A stretch of DNA of 38,541 nt from an uncultured Eubacteriales bacterium (lineage in GTDB: Bacteria > Bacillota > Clostridia > Oscillospirales > Acutalibacteraceae). The position numbers were made by a program, and so were the translations under genes. Shown one piece after another: positions 1 to 6,716 of the stretch; within the stretch, counting starts at the first letter, position 1; every line of letters starts with the position of its first letter. Below the pieces are notes generated by a model. It was not told where the DNA came from, searched no databases, and worked only from the letters and a program-made list of their open reading frames with translations. The stretch covers positions 1 through 38,541 of the forward strand of contig CAKSQS010000021.1 in assembly GCA_934486705.1 (NCBI GenBank), read 5' to 3'.

Positions 1-13
1 AGGAGGAAATTTA

Positions 14-325
14 ATGGAAGAAATAACCGTAGTAATACCCGTGAATTTTACCGACGCCGGGCGGCTGTTCGGGCTTTTTGAAATACGCAACGCTGTAGAG
101 GCGGTGCTTATTTGTGTGCCTTTGGCGGCGCTTTTAATGCGCATATTGCCGTTCGGTCTTTTAGTTCGTATAGGAATTGTAAGCGCCGTCACCGTTATTA
201 TAGGCGGGTTTGCGCTAATAGGCATCGGGGATATGAGCCTTTTGGAATTTTTAAAGCAATATATCCGCTTTAAACGGCAGGCGAAAATTTTAACATACAA
301 TGGTGGTGTAAAAAATGAATCTTAA
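14..325 (+). CDS. PrgI-like small membrane protein of a type IV secretion/conjugation system
   Basis: This 103-aa protein resembles the PrgI family, short inner-membrane proteins encoded just upstream of VirB4 in Gram-positive conjugation clusters. Two hydrophobic segments are visible at about residues 29-47 and 50-70, flanked by a short N-terminus and a basic C-terminal tail (FKRQAK) expected to face the cytoplasm. The ATG at 14 follows a perfect AGGAGG at 1-6 with good spacing. The stop overlaps the VirB4-like start at 315 by 11 bases, so translation is probably coupled. PrgI proteins are thought to help form the transfer channel in the membrane. Gene order and length fit the family; the call rests on pattern and context. 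Confidence 0.8.
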   Translation: MEEITVVIPVNFTDAGRLFGLFEIRNAVEAVLICVPLAALLMRILPFGLLVRIGIVSAVTVIIGGFALIGIGDMSLLEFLKQYIRFKRQAKILTYNGGVKNES

Positions 326-902
326 AAATATTCTGTTCGGAAGCGGGGATAAAAATGCAGAGGACGGAACGGAAAGGTTAGTGCCTGTAAAGGAAATATA
401 CGGCGGAGTAATTGCGCTTAAAAACGGTAAATTTGTGACCGTGTTAGAGGTGCTGCCGCTGAATTTCTACTTAAAATCCGAGCTTGAGCAGAAGAACATT
501 ATATCCGGCTTTGCGGCGTTTCTTAAAACCGCACCGGATGAATTGCAGATTATTGTAGAGACAAGACTTGCGGATATATCCGCGTTTTGCGAAAGGCTGG
601 AAAGCTATTACAATTCAGAGAAAAACACTAACTGCCGCCGTATGATATTCGGGGACGCTTTACTCGGCAACAGCAGATTAAAGCTATTGCTGGAATTAGA
701 AGAAACCGAGGCGGTTAAATTGCAGGAAAAGCTGATGCTTACCGAAAGCGAGACGATAGAGGTTATCCGTGCGGGCAGAGGCGAGGGGCTTTTATGCGCG
801 GGAAGAAACCGTATAGCGGTAGAGATCCGTTCGTCTGATACCGAGTTTGACCTTATAACCACTGACCGCGAAAGCCTTGCGAAAAGAGTAAAAAACGATT
901 AA
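315..902 (+). CDS. Internally deleted VirB4/TraE-like conjugation ATPase
   Basis: The 195-aa product joins two distant parts of a VirB4-like protein. Residues 1 to about 100 (with VPVKEIYGGVIALKNGKF and the FLKTAPDELQ stretch) match the N-terminal domain that contacts the membrane channel. Residues from about 110 (NSRLKLLLELEE, then LTESETIEVI and GEGLLCAGRNRIAVEI) match the extreme C-terminus, where VirB4 proteins carry an L-x-S/D-x-Q-x-x-x-V-like helix followed by a G-G-LL-x-x-G segment. Intact relatives are roughly 700-800 residues. The whole P-loop ATPase core, with Walker A and B, is missing, yet the reading frame is preserved. It cannot hydrolyse ATP. It could be a deletion relic or, less likely, a maintained mini-protein. 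The start ATG is preceded by GGTGG. Confidence 0.72.
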   Translation: MNLKNILFGSGDKNAEDGTERLVPVKEIYGGVIALKNGKFVTVLEVLPLNFYLKSELEQKNIISGFAAFLKTAPDELQIIVETRLADISAFCERLESYYNSEKNTNCRRMIFGDALLGNSRLKLLLELEETEAVKLQEKLMLTESETIEVIRAGRGEGLLCAGRNRIAVEIRSSDTEFDLITTDRESLAKRVKND

Positions 903-932
903 ATGAAAACAATAAAACGGGAGGAATAGAAA

Positions 933-1043
933 ATGGGAGTTATATGTTTTGTGTGCGGAGCAATGTTCGGCGGCTTGGTCGGCACGGTGACTATGTGCTT
1001 GGTGCAGATGGGGAAAGAAAATAAAAAAGACCTGTCCGATTAA
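933..1043 (+). CDS. DUF3789-type micro-protein, 36 aa
   Basis: A 36-residue protein starts at ATG 933, eight bases after a strong GGGAGG at 919-924. It begins MGVICFVCGAMFGGLVG, one glycine-rich hydrophobic helix, followed by a charged tail ending KENKKDLSD. This matches the layout of DUF3789 proteins (a G-x-M-F-G-G-x-x-G helix and a CL-containing segment, about 35-40 aa), which are common in clostridial conjugative elements and have no assigned function. The stop codon lies in the loop of a hairpin that probably ends transcription. It is likely a single-pass membrane peptide. Confidence 0.72.
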   Translation: MGVICFVCGAMFGGLVGTVTMCLVQMGKENKKDLSD

Positions 1044-1055
1044 GACAAGTCTTTT
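1023..1055. terminator. Bidirectional terminator between converging genes
   Basis: A run of A at 1023-1028 leads into AAGAC-C-TGTC (1027-1036), loop 1037-1043, then GACA-A-GTCTT (1044-1053) and a T run. The stem has one internal mismatch. It separates the rightward DUF3789-type gene, whose stop TAA is in the loop, from the leftward toxin gene ending at 1067, so it can serve both strands. Confidence 0.6.
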
Positions 1056-1066
1056 AGAGTGAAAAA

Positions 1067-1330
1067 TTAAAATTCGTAATGCGACCACATGCTGATAATC
1101 TTAACGGTTTTTTCCTCCGAGTATACCCGATACACCAAACGGTGATGTATGTTTATACGGCGTGAGTAAAGACCGTTCATATTGCCCAGAAGCTTCTCAT
1201 AAGGCGGCGGGTTTTGGAACGGGTTTTCGGTTACAAGGTCTACCAGTTTTTTTGCCCGTTTATCCAAATTTGCGGATTTCAGCAGCGTGATGTGCTTTGC
1301 GGCAGCCTTTGTATAAACAACAGTATACAT
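1067..1330 (-). CDS. YoeB/Txe-type mRNA-cleaving toxin (RelE superfamily)
   Basis: The 87-aa product has the Txe/YoeB signature: KLVDLVTENPFQNPPPYEKL in the middle, then the GLYSRRINIHHRLVYRVY strand pair with the catalytic basic residues, and the C-terminal WSHYEF corresponding to the usual S-C-R-x-H-Y ending. Such toxins cleave mRNA in the ribosomal A site. The ATG at 1330 overlaps the antitoxin stop by one base (TAATG), so translation is coupled; an upstream in-frame GTG at 1336 lies inside the antitoxin gene and has no ribosome site of its own. Length is normal for the family (about 85-90 aa). The pair is inserted antisense to the surrounding conjugation genes, a typical plasmid or ICE stabilisation cassette. 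Confidence 0.9.
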   Translation of the reverse strand: MYTVVYTKAAAKHITLLKSANLDKRAKKLVDLVTENPFQNPPPYEKLLGNMNGLYSRRINIHHRLVYRVYSEEKTVKIISMWSHYEF

Positions 1331-1578
1331 TACCACTCAACCTCGGAAGCAGGAATACATTCGGATAACGGCGTATCCTTTCCGGACAATATTTCACTTC
1401 TGACCTGCGGATCGGAGGATAAATACAGTGTTTCCATTATTCCGTTATATTCTTCCTCGCTCATAATAACGGCGTTACCGTTTTTGGTGCTTACATTTAT
1501 GATGTCGTTGTATTCAATCGCCTGATTGATGTAATCGAAAACATTTTGTCTGAAATTCGTAATGTTTGTATTTGTCAT
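1330..1578 (-). CDS. YefM/Phd-family antitoxin
   Basis: The 82-aa protein has the Phd/YefM pattern: N-terminal DNA-binding part (TNITNFRQNVFDYINQAIEY), the strand KNGNAVIMSEEEYNGIMETLYL, and an acidic, disordered C-terminus (ASEVEW end) that would neutralise the toxin. The ATG at 1578 follows AGAGGTG with seven-base spacing; a GTG three codons upstream lies in that ribosome site and is less likely. It should repress its own promoter together with the toxin. The partner toxin follows with a one-base overlap. Confidence 0.9.
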   Translation of the reverse strand: MTNTNITNFRQNVFDYINQAIEYNDIINVSTKNGNAVIMSEEEYNGIMETLYLSSDPQVRSEILSGKDTPLSECIPASEVEW

Positions 1579-1608
1579 ACCGTTCACCTCTTATTCTATT
1601 ATATGTAC

Positions 1609-1637
1609 ATTATAGCGTACAATTCAAAAAGTGTCAA
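1609..1637 (-). promoter_or_regulatory. Near-consensus promoter of the toxin-antitoxin pair
   Basis: Reading leftward, TTGACA (1637-1632) and TATAAT (1614-1609) are separated by exactly 17 bp, a full match to the sigma-A consensus. The expected start of transcription is about 30 bases before the antitoxin ATG. On the other strand this promoter abuts the AAAGGA ribosome site of the rightward gene starting at 1653, so the two transcripts would collide here. Confidence 0.85.
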
Positions 1638-1652
1638 GAAAGGATTTTTAAA

Positions 1653-2297
1653 TTGTCTACAAATTTTCAATTATTAAAAGAAATGAAAAAGCGGATTTTG
1701 GCAAGCGGGGCTTGCGTGGATTCGCTAATAGGCGTGCCGCCTGAGAGCGAGCGCTTTAATAATCTGCTGGAGGTAGCGTTACAACAGCAGGAAATGGCGT
1801 GTATTGAAATGCGCCGGCTTTACTGGCAACTGAAAAGCAAGGAAGAAACAAACATGGAAATTAAGCCCGGCAAGGCAAAGGAGATATACGGAGAAATATC
1901 CGTAACGCCCGAAGGGTGGGTACATATAAAGCTGAACGCACTGCTGCCCCATTGCCGTGTAACCGGCGGCACGCAGTATGTGACCGACAGTATTTTAAGA
2001 CTTTTAAACTCTGCGGAGTTTGACGGAATAAAACTGCCGTTTTTCAGTAAAGCGTATCTCGGAATAATAGAGTTTTGCCCGCGGGATTGCAGCGATGTTT
2101 TCGACCACGACAACAAGGGCTTTAAGGCAGTGCAGAATGTTTTAAAGGGCAGACTTTTCCCGGACGACGACCGATTTGAAATGTCCCTCGGATTATTTAC
2201 CGAGCAGCGGAATGAAAGCGCCTGTCATATCTTTGTACTGCCGGATGATGAAGCCGGAATCTTTACGGATATGCGGCTTTTGCACGAATTAGGGTAG
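1653..2297 (+). CDS. Uncharacterised conjugative-element protein (DUF6100-like)
   Basis: This 214-aa protein is not firmly recognised. Residues 1-65 are helical and charged, with a coiled-coil-like heptad pattern (FNNLLEVALQQQEMACIEMRRLYWQL). Residues 75-214 form a separate, mixed alpha/beta domain starting KEIYGEISVTPEGWVHIKL. Length and layout recall the clostridial element family DUF6100, from memory only. The start is taken as TTG 1653, eight bases after AAGAAAGGA; ATG 1684 is a possible alternative. The stop is TAG at 2295-2297, and the same frame continues open from 2298 to 3230, so this gene and the next are separated by one codon in one frame. Confidence 0.5.
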   Translation: MSTNFQLLKEMKKRILASGACVDSLIGVPPESERFNNLLEVALQQQEMACIEMRRLYWQLKSKEETNMEIKPGKAKEIYGEISVTPEGWVHIKLNALLPHCRVTGGTQYVTDSILRLLNSAEFDGIKLPFFSKAYLGIIEFCPRDCSDVFDHDNKGFKAVQNVLKGRLFPDDDRFEMSLGLFTEQRNESACHIFVLPDDEAGIFTDMRLLHELG

Positions 2298-2303
2298 TGC
2301 AGT

Positions 2304-3230
2304 TTGTTTTTGGGCAATACAGAAATTCTTGCTTTAAGGCGTGAAAAGAATAAAAATCCTTTAGGTACGGCATGGTTCAACGGAATGTTATATACCAAAA
2401 ACACCTCCCGCGCCGTGTACTATATAACCGAGGAAAACGACGGCTTGTACCCCGAAGCCGAGCGCAACACCTTTACAATGAACATCTTAACCGGCGGCAG
2501 AAAAAGCGCCGCGGCATTTACGGGAGATAAAAGCCTTGAAAAGATTATAGAATATTCCGCACGCAAGACCACCAATTCAAGAGCGTTGCCCGTTCTCACA
2601 GGTATAAGAAGATTGGATTGCCCGGTTACATTCTTTCCTTTGTCGGTGAATGGCGCAAGACAAATGCGTATAATATCCGTAAGGGAACACCGTAGAATCA
2701 TAACCGAGAATATTTTAAAGGCAAAATATAAACCGCCCGAAAAGAATTATTATGACGCGGCGGAAAAGATTTTAATAGGCATAGATATGGATATACCGCG
2801 AATGGAAACGGCGGCGGAGTACGGGGTGCATATCTTTTTGCTCGATTGGCAGGTAAACGCCGTAAAGGAGATTTTAAGGGGTAAAAGAGCGGTGCTGCAC
2901 CCTTTAACCACCGAGACCGCCGAGGAAATGCTGCGGCTGCCCAAAGACAAGGCAATACTTTTGGTGCGCGGCGCAAAGCCGTTGTTACTCAATAAGATAA
3001 CGCCGGAAGAGCATCCGTCCTTTAAGCTGTTAAAATACTGCAAGGCGGCGGAGCATATACCCGCCTGGAAGCTCAAAAAGCCGGAAAAGACGAAAAACAA
3101 AAAAGTACCGCAGTACAAAATGCAGTTTGAAATGCCGCTTGATACGGACGAAGACGAAAAGGAAAGCTTTGATCTGTCCGACGGGATAGATTGCAGAAAG
3201 CTACAAACAGTAAAGGAAAGGGATATTTAA
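2304..3230 (+). CDS. Protein with VirD4/TraG-like C-terminal tail, N-terminus unrecognised
   Basis: The 308-aa product has two parts. From about residue 195 (AVLHPLTTETAEEMLRLP, AILLVRGAKPLLLNK, then HPSFKLLKYCKAAEHIPAWK) it resembles the C-terminal tail of VirD4/TraG coupling proteins, where an L-T-P-D-E-V-L-R-L-P motif precedes ALV-RGxKP, HP-x-x-x-KL and IP-x-W. Residues 1-190 contain no Walker motifs and match nothing I recognise. An acidic and lysine-rich tail follows. The TTG start at 2304 has only a weak ribosome site, and the frame is open back to the TAG at 2295, so this may be the downstream part of a single gene broken by that codon, or a deletion fusion as in the VirB4-like gene. 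Confidence 0.45.
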   Translation: MFLGNTEILALRREKNKNPLGTAWFNGMLYTKNTSRAVYYITEENDGLYPEAERNTFTMNILTGGRKSAAAFTGDKSLEKIIEYSARKTTNSRALPVLTGIRRLDCPVTFFPLSVNGARQMRIISVREHRRIITENILKAKYKPPEKNYYDAAEKILIGIDMDIPRMETAAEYGVHIFLLDWQVNAVKEILRGKRAVLHPLTTETAEEMLRLPKDKAILLVRGAKPLLLNKITPEEHPSFKLLKYCKAAEHIPAWKLKKPEKTKNKKVPQYKMQFEMPLDTDEDEKESFDLSDGIDCRKLQTVKERDI

Positions 3231-3232
3231 AA

Positions 3233-4027
3233 ATGTCAGTATTCAGAGTAGAACGAACCCACGATTATACGGTAATGTCTAATCATCATTTAAAGAACAG
3301 GGCGCTGTCACTAAAAGCAAAGGGATTGCTATCCTTAATGCTTTCTTTGCCGGACGATTGGGATTATACCCTGCAAGGGCTTGCGCATATAAGTCTCGAA
3401 AAGGTTGACGCCATACGCAAGGCTATAACCGAATTGGAAAACGAGGGATATATAACCCGCACCCGCGAGCGTGACGAGCAAGGAAGACTGCGCGGTACGG
3501 AATACATAATAAGGGAGCAGCCTATATCGGAAAAGCCTACATTGGAAAAACCAACATTGGATAAACCTACGCAGGTAAAACCAACGTTGGAAAAACCCAC
3601 GCAATTAAATAAAAAAATATATAATAAAAATAAATCAAGTATGTATGAAGAAATCCCTCAATCAAGTCAATCGGGAGAGGGAACGGAGCTGGCGGAAATT
3701 TTACAAAACTGCGAATTGAAAAGCTTTGAAAGCAAAACCGCGCAAATGCTTGAAAGCACTGTAAGAGTGCTTTACTACAAGCAGAGCATTAAGCTGTCCG
3801 GCGCTGTGCTGCCGCAAGCGGAAATACGGAATCTTTTACGAAAAGTGAACCGCGATACGCTTATAGACGCAGTGGAGGTGCTGCGGCACAACGAAAACGA
3901 GGTGCAAAACCCGCAGGGCTACCTTTACTCGGTTATTTTAAACGCCGTAAATGCAGATCACACAAGCACCTTGCTTGAATTGCCGGACAATATGATAGAC
4001 AGGGAGATGCTCTATGCTTCTGACTAA
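3233..4027 (+). CDS. Winged-helix replication-initiator/replisome-organiser-like protein (DUF6017 type)
   Basis: The 264-aa protein begins with the pattern of plasmid, ICE and phage replication proteins: VERTHDYTVMSNHHLKN, LSLKAKGLLSLMLSLPDDW, then a helix-turn-helix (YTLQGLAHISLEKVDAIRKA) and the wing ELENEGYITRTRERDEQGRL. Residues 98-122 are six short K-P-T repeats. The C-terminal half (about 165-255) is helical and ends with a segment (NPQGYLYSVILNAV) like the DnaB-loader-type tail of DUF6017 proteins. It probably binds origin DNA of the element and recruits host helicase. ATG 3233 follows AAAGGAAAGGG at 3212-3222; an in-frame start at 3191 lies inside the preceding gene and lacks a site. 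It overlaps the next gene by 14 bases. Confidence 0.75.
   Translation: MSVFRVERTHDYTVMSNHHLKNRALSLKAKGLLSLMLSLPDDWDYTLQGLAHISLEKVDAIRKAITELENEGYITRTRERDEQGRLRGTEYIIREQPISEKPTLEKPTLDKPTQVKPTLEKPTQLNKKIYNKNKSSMYEEIPQSSQSGEGTELAEILQNCELKSFESKTAQMLESTVRVLYYKQSIKLSGAVLPQAEIRNLLRKVNRDTLIDAVEVLRHNENEVQNPQGYLYSVILNAVNADHTSTLLELPDNMIDREMLYASD
3526..3604 (+). repeat. 15-bp tandem repeat coding (E/D)KPTL-type pentapeptides
   Basis: About five to six imperfect 15-bp units encode the pentapeptides EKPTL, EKPTL, DKPTQ, VKPTL and EKPTQ, linking the DNA-binding and C-terminal domains of the winged-helix protein. Units contain CCAACATTGG and CCAACGTTGG palindromes. Replication proteins often vary in repeat number at this place; it may also carry binding sites for the protein itself. 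Confidence 0.7.
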
Positions 4028-4523
4028 AACGCAAAAGAAAATACTTGAAATTGTGCGGGAATACGGCGGTATGAAAGCCGAAATGCTTAAAAGGCTCTGC
4101 CCCGACGCATATTCGTTTGAGGTGTCGCTCCATCAGCTTGAAGTAAACCGTAAGCTGATAAAAACAGGCGAATATTACTGCGATGATACAGCTTTGATAT
4201 GCGACAGAAATACCGAAACCGCGTTTGAGGTAATGCTGGCTGTTTGCGGACATCCGCCCGAAATATATTGCCGAGGTCAGCCGCCATTTTCGCTTACATT
4301 TTTTAAGGAGCGCGAGCAAAAGCTCTGCCGTTATGATATTTGTGTGGTTGACCCGGGCAGGGAACAGGTCGTAAACGCAATGCTCGGCGGAATGGCAGGG
4401 AAATACGGTACGGCAATATTTGTTTTGGAGCAAAAAGAACAGGCGGAGCGTATGATTGTTCCGCCGGACTGCCGCTTTGCGGTAAAGGAAAATGCAAAAT
4501 ACATATTTTACGGAGGTTGTTAA
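4014..4523 (+). CDS. DUF5697-like conjugative-element protein with N-terminal helix-turn-helix
   Basis: This 169-aa protein starts TKTQKKILEIVREYGGMKAEMLKRL, a winged-helix-like domain (residues 5-60) with YSFEVSLHQLEVNRKLIKTGEYYC as second half. A second domain (70-169) contains the strands YDICVVDPG and YGTAIFVLEQKEQAERMIV, a Rossmann-like alternation that could be a degenerate nuclease or sensor fold. Layout and context match the DUF5697 family found beside DUF6017-type replication genes in clostridial elements; function is unknown. ATG 4014 overlaps the preceding stop by 14 bases, so translation is probably coupled. Confidence 0.6.
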   Translation: MLLTKTQKKILEIVREYGGMKAEMLKRLCPDAYSFEVSLHQLEVNRKLIKTGEYYCDDTALICDRNTETAFEVMLAVCGHPPEIYCRGQPPFSLTFFKEREQKLCRYDICVVDPGREQVVNAMLGGMAGKYGTAIFVLEQKEQAERMIVPPDCRFAVKENAKYIFYGGC

Positions 4524-4661
4524 ATGGACTTACGAAATCTTAATTTAGCCGAATTGGATAAAAACTTATCTGAGGAGGAACGCAGGGAATGGAACTCAAT
4601 TTATGCGTCCTACAGGGCAGACTCCCTGCTTCCGCAAGGAAAAGGGCGCGCACGGCATTGA
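4524..4661 (+). pseudogene. 5' fragment of a conjugative-element gene, cut at the serS junction
   Basis: An ATG at 4524 follows CGGAGG and starts MDLRNLNLAELDKNLSEEER, then REWNSIYASYRADSLL. I recall this opening (an E-E-R-x-E-W-N-x-I-YASYR motif) from longer clostridial ICE proteins of unknown function. After the YASYR motif the sequence leaves the family and runs for some ten codons out of frame through seryl-tRNA synthetase sequence to TGA at 4659-4661. The gene is therefore truncated at about 4612-4622 by the junction. The intact form would be considerably longer. Confidence 0.65.
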
Positions 4662-5183
4662 GGAGCGCGGAATTTACCGTATACACCAGTTTGAAAAGCA
4701 GAAAATGATAGTTATTTGCCGCCCCGAGGAAAGCATGGATTGGTTCAATAAAATGTGGAGATACTCGGTAGAGCTTTTCCGCAGTATGGATATACCCGTA
4801 AGAACCCTTGAGTGCTGCACAGGCGACCTTGCCGATTTAAAGGTCAAATCTTACGACGTTGAGGCGTGGTCGCCCAAGCAGCAGAAGTATTTTGAGGTAT
4901 GCTCCTGCTCCAACCTCGGCGACGCACAGGCAAGAAGACTGGGTATAAGAGTAAAGGGCGCGGACGGTAAAAAATACCTTGCCCACACCCTCAACAACAC
5001 GGTTGTAGCCCCGCCGCGTATGCTTATAGCTTTCCTTGAAAACAATCTCCGTTTTGACGGCGAGCATTACAGCGTTTTGATTCCCGAAGCTTTAAGGCCC
5101 TATATGGGCGGTAAAACCGTTCTTACAAGCGATAAAAAAATTAACGGTAGTATATATATAAAGTCTTCCGGCTGTTTTGGCGC

Positions 5184-5214
5184 AAGCCCTGACAAACGGA
5201 GGGCTTTAATTTTT
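5184..5214 (+). terminator. Terminator behind the serS fragment
   Basis: AAGCCCT (5184-5190), a nine-base loop, AGGGCTT (5200-5206) and TAATTTTT form a Rho-independent terminator. It lies inside the frame that continues from the serS fragment, which supports that the natural serS stop once lay upstream of it. Confidence 0.7.
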
Positions 5215-5239
5215 CACAGCATATCGGTAATTATTTACA

Positions 5240-5268
5240 TTGCGCGTAAAAAAAATATATGCTATAAT
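5240..5268 (+). promoter_or_regulatory. Promoter of the metallophosphoesterase gene
   Basis: TTGCGC (5240-5245) and a perfect TATAAT (5263-5268) are 17 bp apart. The gene starts at 5311 with AGGGGAG as ribosome site, so the leader would be about 35 bases. The -35 box matches only in its TTG. Confidence 0.65.
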
Positions 5269-5310
5269 TGCAATGCAAACACATAATTTTATTTGCAGGG
5301 GAGAATAAGT

Positions 5311-6483
5311 ATGAATTACACCGTAAGGGAGCGGTTTGACGAGATAAACAGGCAGATAAACCGCGTAGGCTCCGACGCCGTTAATTATGTTTTCTGCGCC
5401 GATATTCACGCTGACGAATATCTTCGCAAAAATTCAAATGGCGAATTAAAGGTATTTGAGGATGCAGCGGCAGTTGAAAACAGAATTGAAAAAACAATAA
5501 GTCACCTTAAAGCAGCGGTTAATTTCGCGGAAAACAACGATAATATTGATTTTCTTGCTATAGGCGGCGATATTATAAATTCATACAGCATAAAGGGAAA
5601 ACAGGCGGTAATTGATACAATTAACCGCACGCTCAGCCCGCTGCGGAATTGCACAAAGCCTGTTATAATTGCCTTTGGAAATCACGATGATAACGGTTTT
5701 CAGATTTTAAATCCCGATGTACCTGAAATTCGCCTTGAGTGGCTTATAAGCGATAAGGATTGGAAAGAAAAGGTATTGGGTAATTACCCCTTTGCAAAAA
5801 ATTGCGTTCACGATAAAAGCTACGAATTTTCAAAATATTTTTATTACGACTTAAACCGAAAAAAGACCCGTGTGATAGTGCTTGATACTATGGATATGCG
5901 CAAACCGTTTGATGAAAACGGCACGGTTACGGAAAATGTAAACCGACTTCCGCGCTTTTGGTATACCAATGAACAGCTCGACTGGCTGTGCGGGCAGGCG
6001 CTGTGCGCGCCGGAGGATTGGGATTACATAATAATATCTCATATGGGAATTGAGAATGACACAAGCTGCAACTGTAAAAACGGCGAAAATTTGCGGAGGA
6101 TTTTCAAGGCGTTTAAAGAACGCAGTGCAATTTCATTTGATTATACCGATTTAAACGGCAGAAAAATTTGTGTAAACAGGGATTTCGGCAATATTAAAAA
6201 CGGTAAAATATTGCTTTATAATTTTGGGCACCAACACGCCGAGCTGGTGCATTACAGTAAGGATATTGATTTGTGGCAGGTAGCAACCGGTTGTGAAAAC
6301 GCGTGGGGCGGCTGCGGCGAGCCGGGCGAAGATAAAAATTTACCGTGGGTGCTTATGACCGACCGCACCGAGGGAACCGAAAGAGAAACCTGTATAGATG
6401 TGTTTTCGGTAAACAGGAGCATAGCCTATAAATTTAACGCAGGCCCCGGAAAAGACGCTGTAATGACAGCGGAAAATATTTAG
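5311..6483 (+). CDS. Calcineurin-like metallophosphoesterase
   Basis: The 390-aa protein shows the five metal-ligand blocks of the metallophosphoesterase superfamily in order: CADIHAD (D-x-H), AIGGDIINS (GD), AFGNHDDNG (GNHD), IISHMGIEN (H) and NFGHQHAEL (GHxH). These bind a dinuclear metal centre and hydrolyse phosphomono- or diesters. There is no signal peptide, so it is probably cytoplasmic. The substrate is not evident. The ATG at 5311 with AGGGGAG nine bases upstream is preferred over the TTG at 5293, which lies before the ribosome site. It has its own promoter and ends just before the structured repeat at 6494, whose first hairpin can act as its terminator. It sits alone between the element junction and the sugar locus. 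Confidence 0.88.
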   Translation: MNYTVRERFDEINRQINRVGSDAVNYVFCADIHADEYLRKNSNGELKVFEDAAAVENRIEKTISHLKAAVNFAENNDNIDFLAIGGDIINSYSIKGKQAVIDTINRTLSPLRNCTKPVIIAFGNHDDNGFQILNPDVPEIRLEWLISDKDWKEKVLGNYPFAKNCVHDKSYEFSKYFYYDLNRKKTRVIVLDTMDMRKPFDENGTVTENVNRLPRFWYTNEQLDWLCGQALCAPEDWDYIIISHMGIENDTSCNCKNGENLRRIFKAFKERSAISFDYTDLNGRKICVNRDFGNIKNGKILLYNFGHQHAELVHYSKDIDLWQVATGCENAWGGCGEPGEDKNLPWVLMTDRTEGTERETCIDVFSVNRSIAYKFNAGPGKDAVMTAENI

Positions 6484-6529
6484 TTTATTAAAAGCCTCAG
6501 ACGGTCAATAAACTCAGAAATTTAATTTT

Positions 6530-6553
6530 GCGGCGTTAACGCCGCATTTTTTT
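6530..6553 (+). terminator. Terminator of the metallophosphoesterase gene, first hairpin of copy A
   Basis: The palindrome GCGGCGTTAACGCCGC at 6530-6545 is followed by ATTTTTTTG, a good Rho-independent terminator 47 bases after the metallophosphoesterase stop. It is part of the dispersed repeat, which would thus bring its own terminator. Confidence 0.75.
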
Positions 6554-6595
6554 GTTTTTCCGCTGACAGGCGCGGCGGAAAAACACCTTATAAGC

Positions 6596-6622
6596 GAAAA
6601 ACCGCTTATTCAGCGGTTTTTC
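6596..6622. terminator. Bidirectional terminator hairpin inside copy A
   Basis: GAAAAACCGCT (6596-6606), loop TATTC, AGCGGTTTTTC (6612-6622): an 11-bp perfect stem with A and T runs at its outer ends. It can end the leftward araC-type/alpha-galactosidase transcript as well as rightward readthrough. In copy B one pair changes from A-T to C-G and one pair becomes a mismatch. Confidence 0.6.
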
Positions 6623-6716
6623 AAGGGTACTGGGGTGGTATTGGCGGGGATAGAGTGCAGTCCGAAAATCTTTGATTTTCGAGCGAGCGGCATTCCCGTC
6701 CAAGAGCGTGTCGAGT

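Larger units (their letters stand above)
1..4620 (+). mobile_element. Remnant of a conjugative element, truncated on both sides
   Basis: Consecutive genes typical of clostridial integrative conjugative elements fill this stretch: PrgI-like, VirB4-like, DUF3789-like, a VirD4/TraG-like tail, a winged-helix replication-type protein and a DUF5697-like protein. No relaxase, integrase or intact ATPase is seen. The VirB4-like gene has lost its ATPase core, the coupling-protein homology is only a tail, and the last element gene (from 4524) is cut off where seryl-tRNA synthetase sequence begins near 4620. The left end lies outside the window. What remains cannot build a transfer machine by itself, although functional copies may exist elsewhere. 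The sharp junction could be a real deletion or an assembly join. Confidence 0.75.
4603..5286 (+). pseudogene. serS: 3' half of seryl-tRNA synthetase
   Basis: From about 4621 the reading frame gives SerRS sequence: class II motif 2 (CFRKEKGAHGIEERG, then YRIHQFEK), the following catalytic-core strands, the serine/tRNA region (FEVCSCSNLGDAQARRLGIR) and motif 3 (LNNTVVAPPRMLIAFLENN), ending PYMGG as usual for SerRS C-termini. The tRNA-binding coiled-coil arm, motif 1 and the start of motif 2 (about 270 residues) are missing, replaced by conjugative-element sequence, so it cannot charge tRNA. After PYMGG the frame stays open about 55 codons, through a good terminator and the next gene's promoter, suggesting the original stop was also lost. 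Since SerRS is essential, an intact copy must exist elsewhere, or the junction is an assembly artefact. Confidence 0.85.

Noticed and set aside
1214..1525. Rightward frame across the toxin-antitoxin pair
   Set aside because: Antisense to two well-recognised genes; no ribosome site and no family resemblance.
4603..5286. Functional seryl-tRNA synthetase
   Set aside because: The N-terminal arm, motif 1 and part of motif 2 are missing, so it cannot be active.
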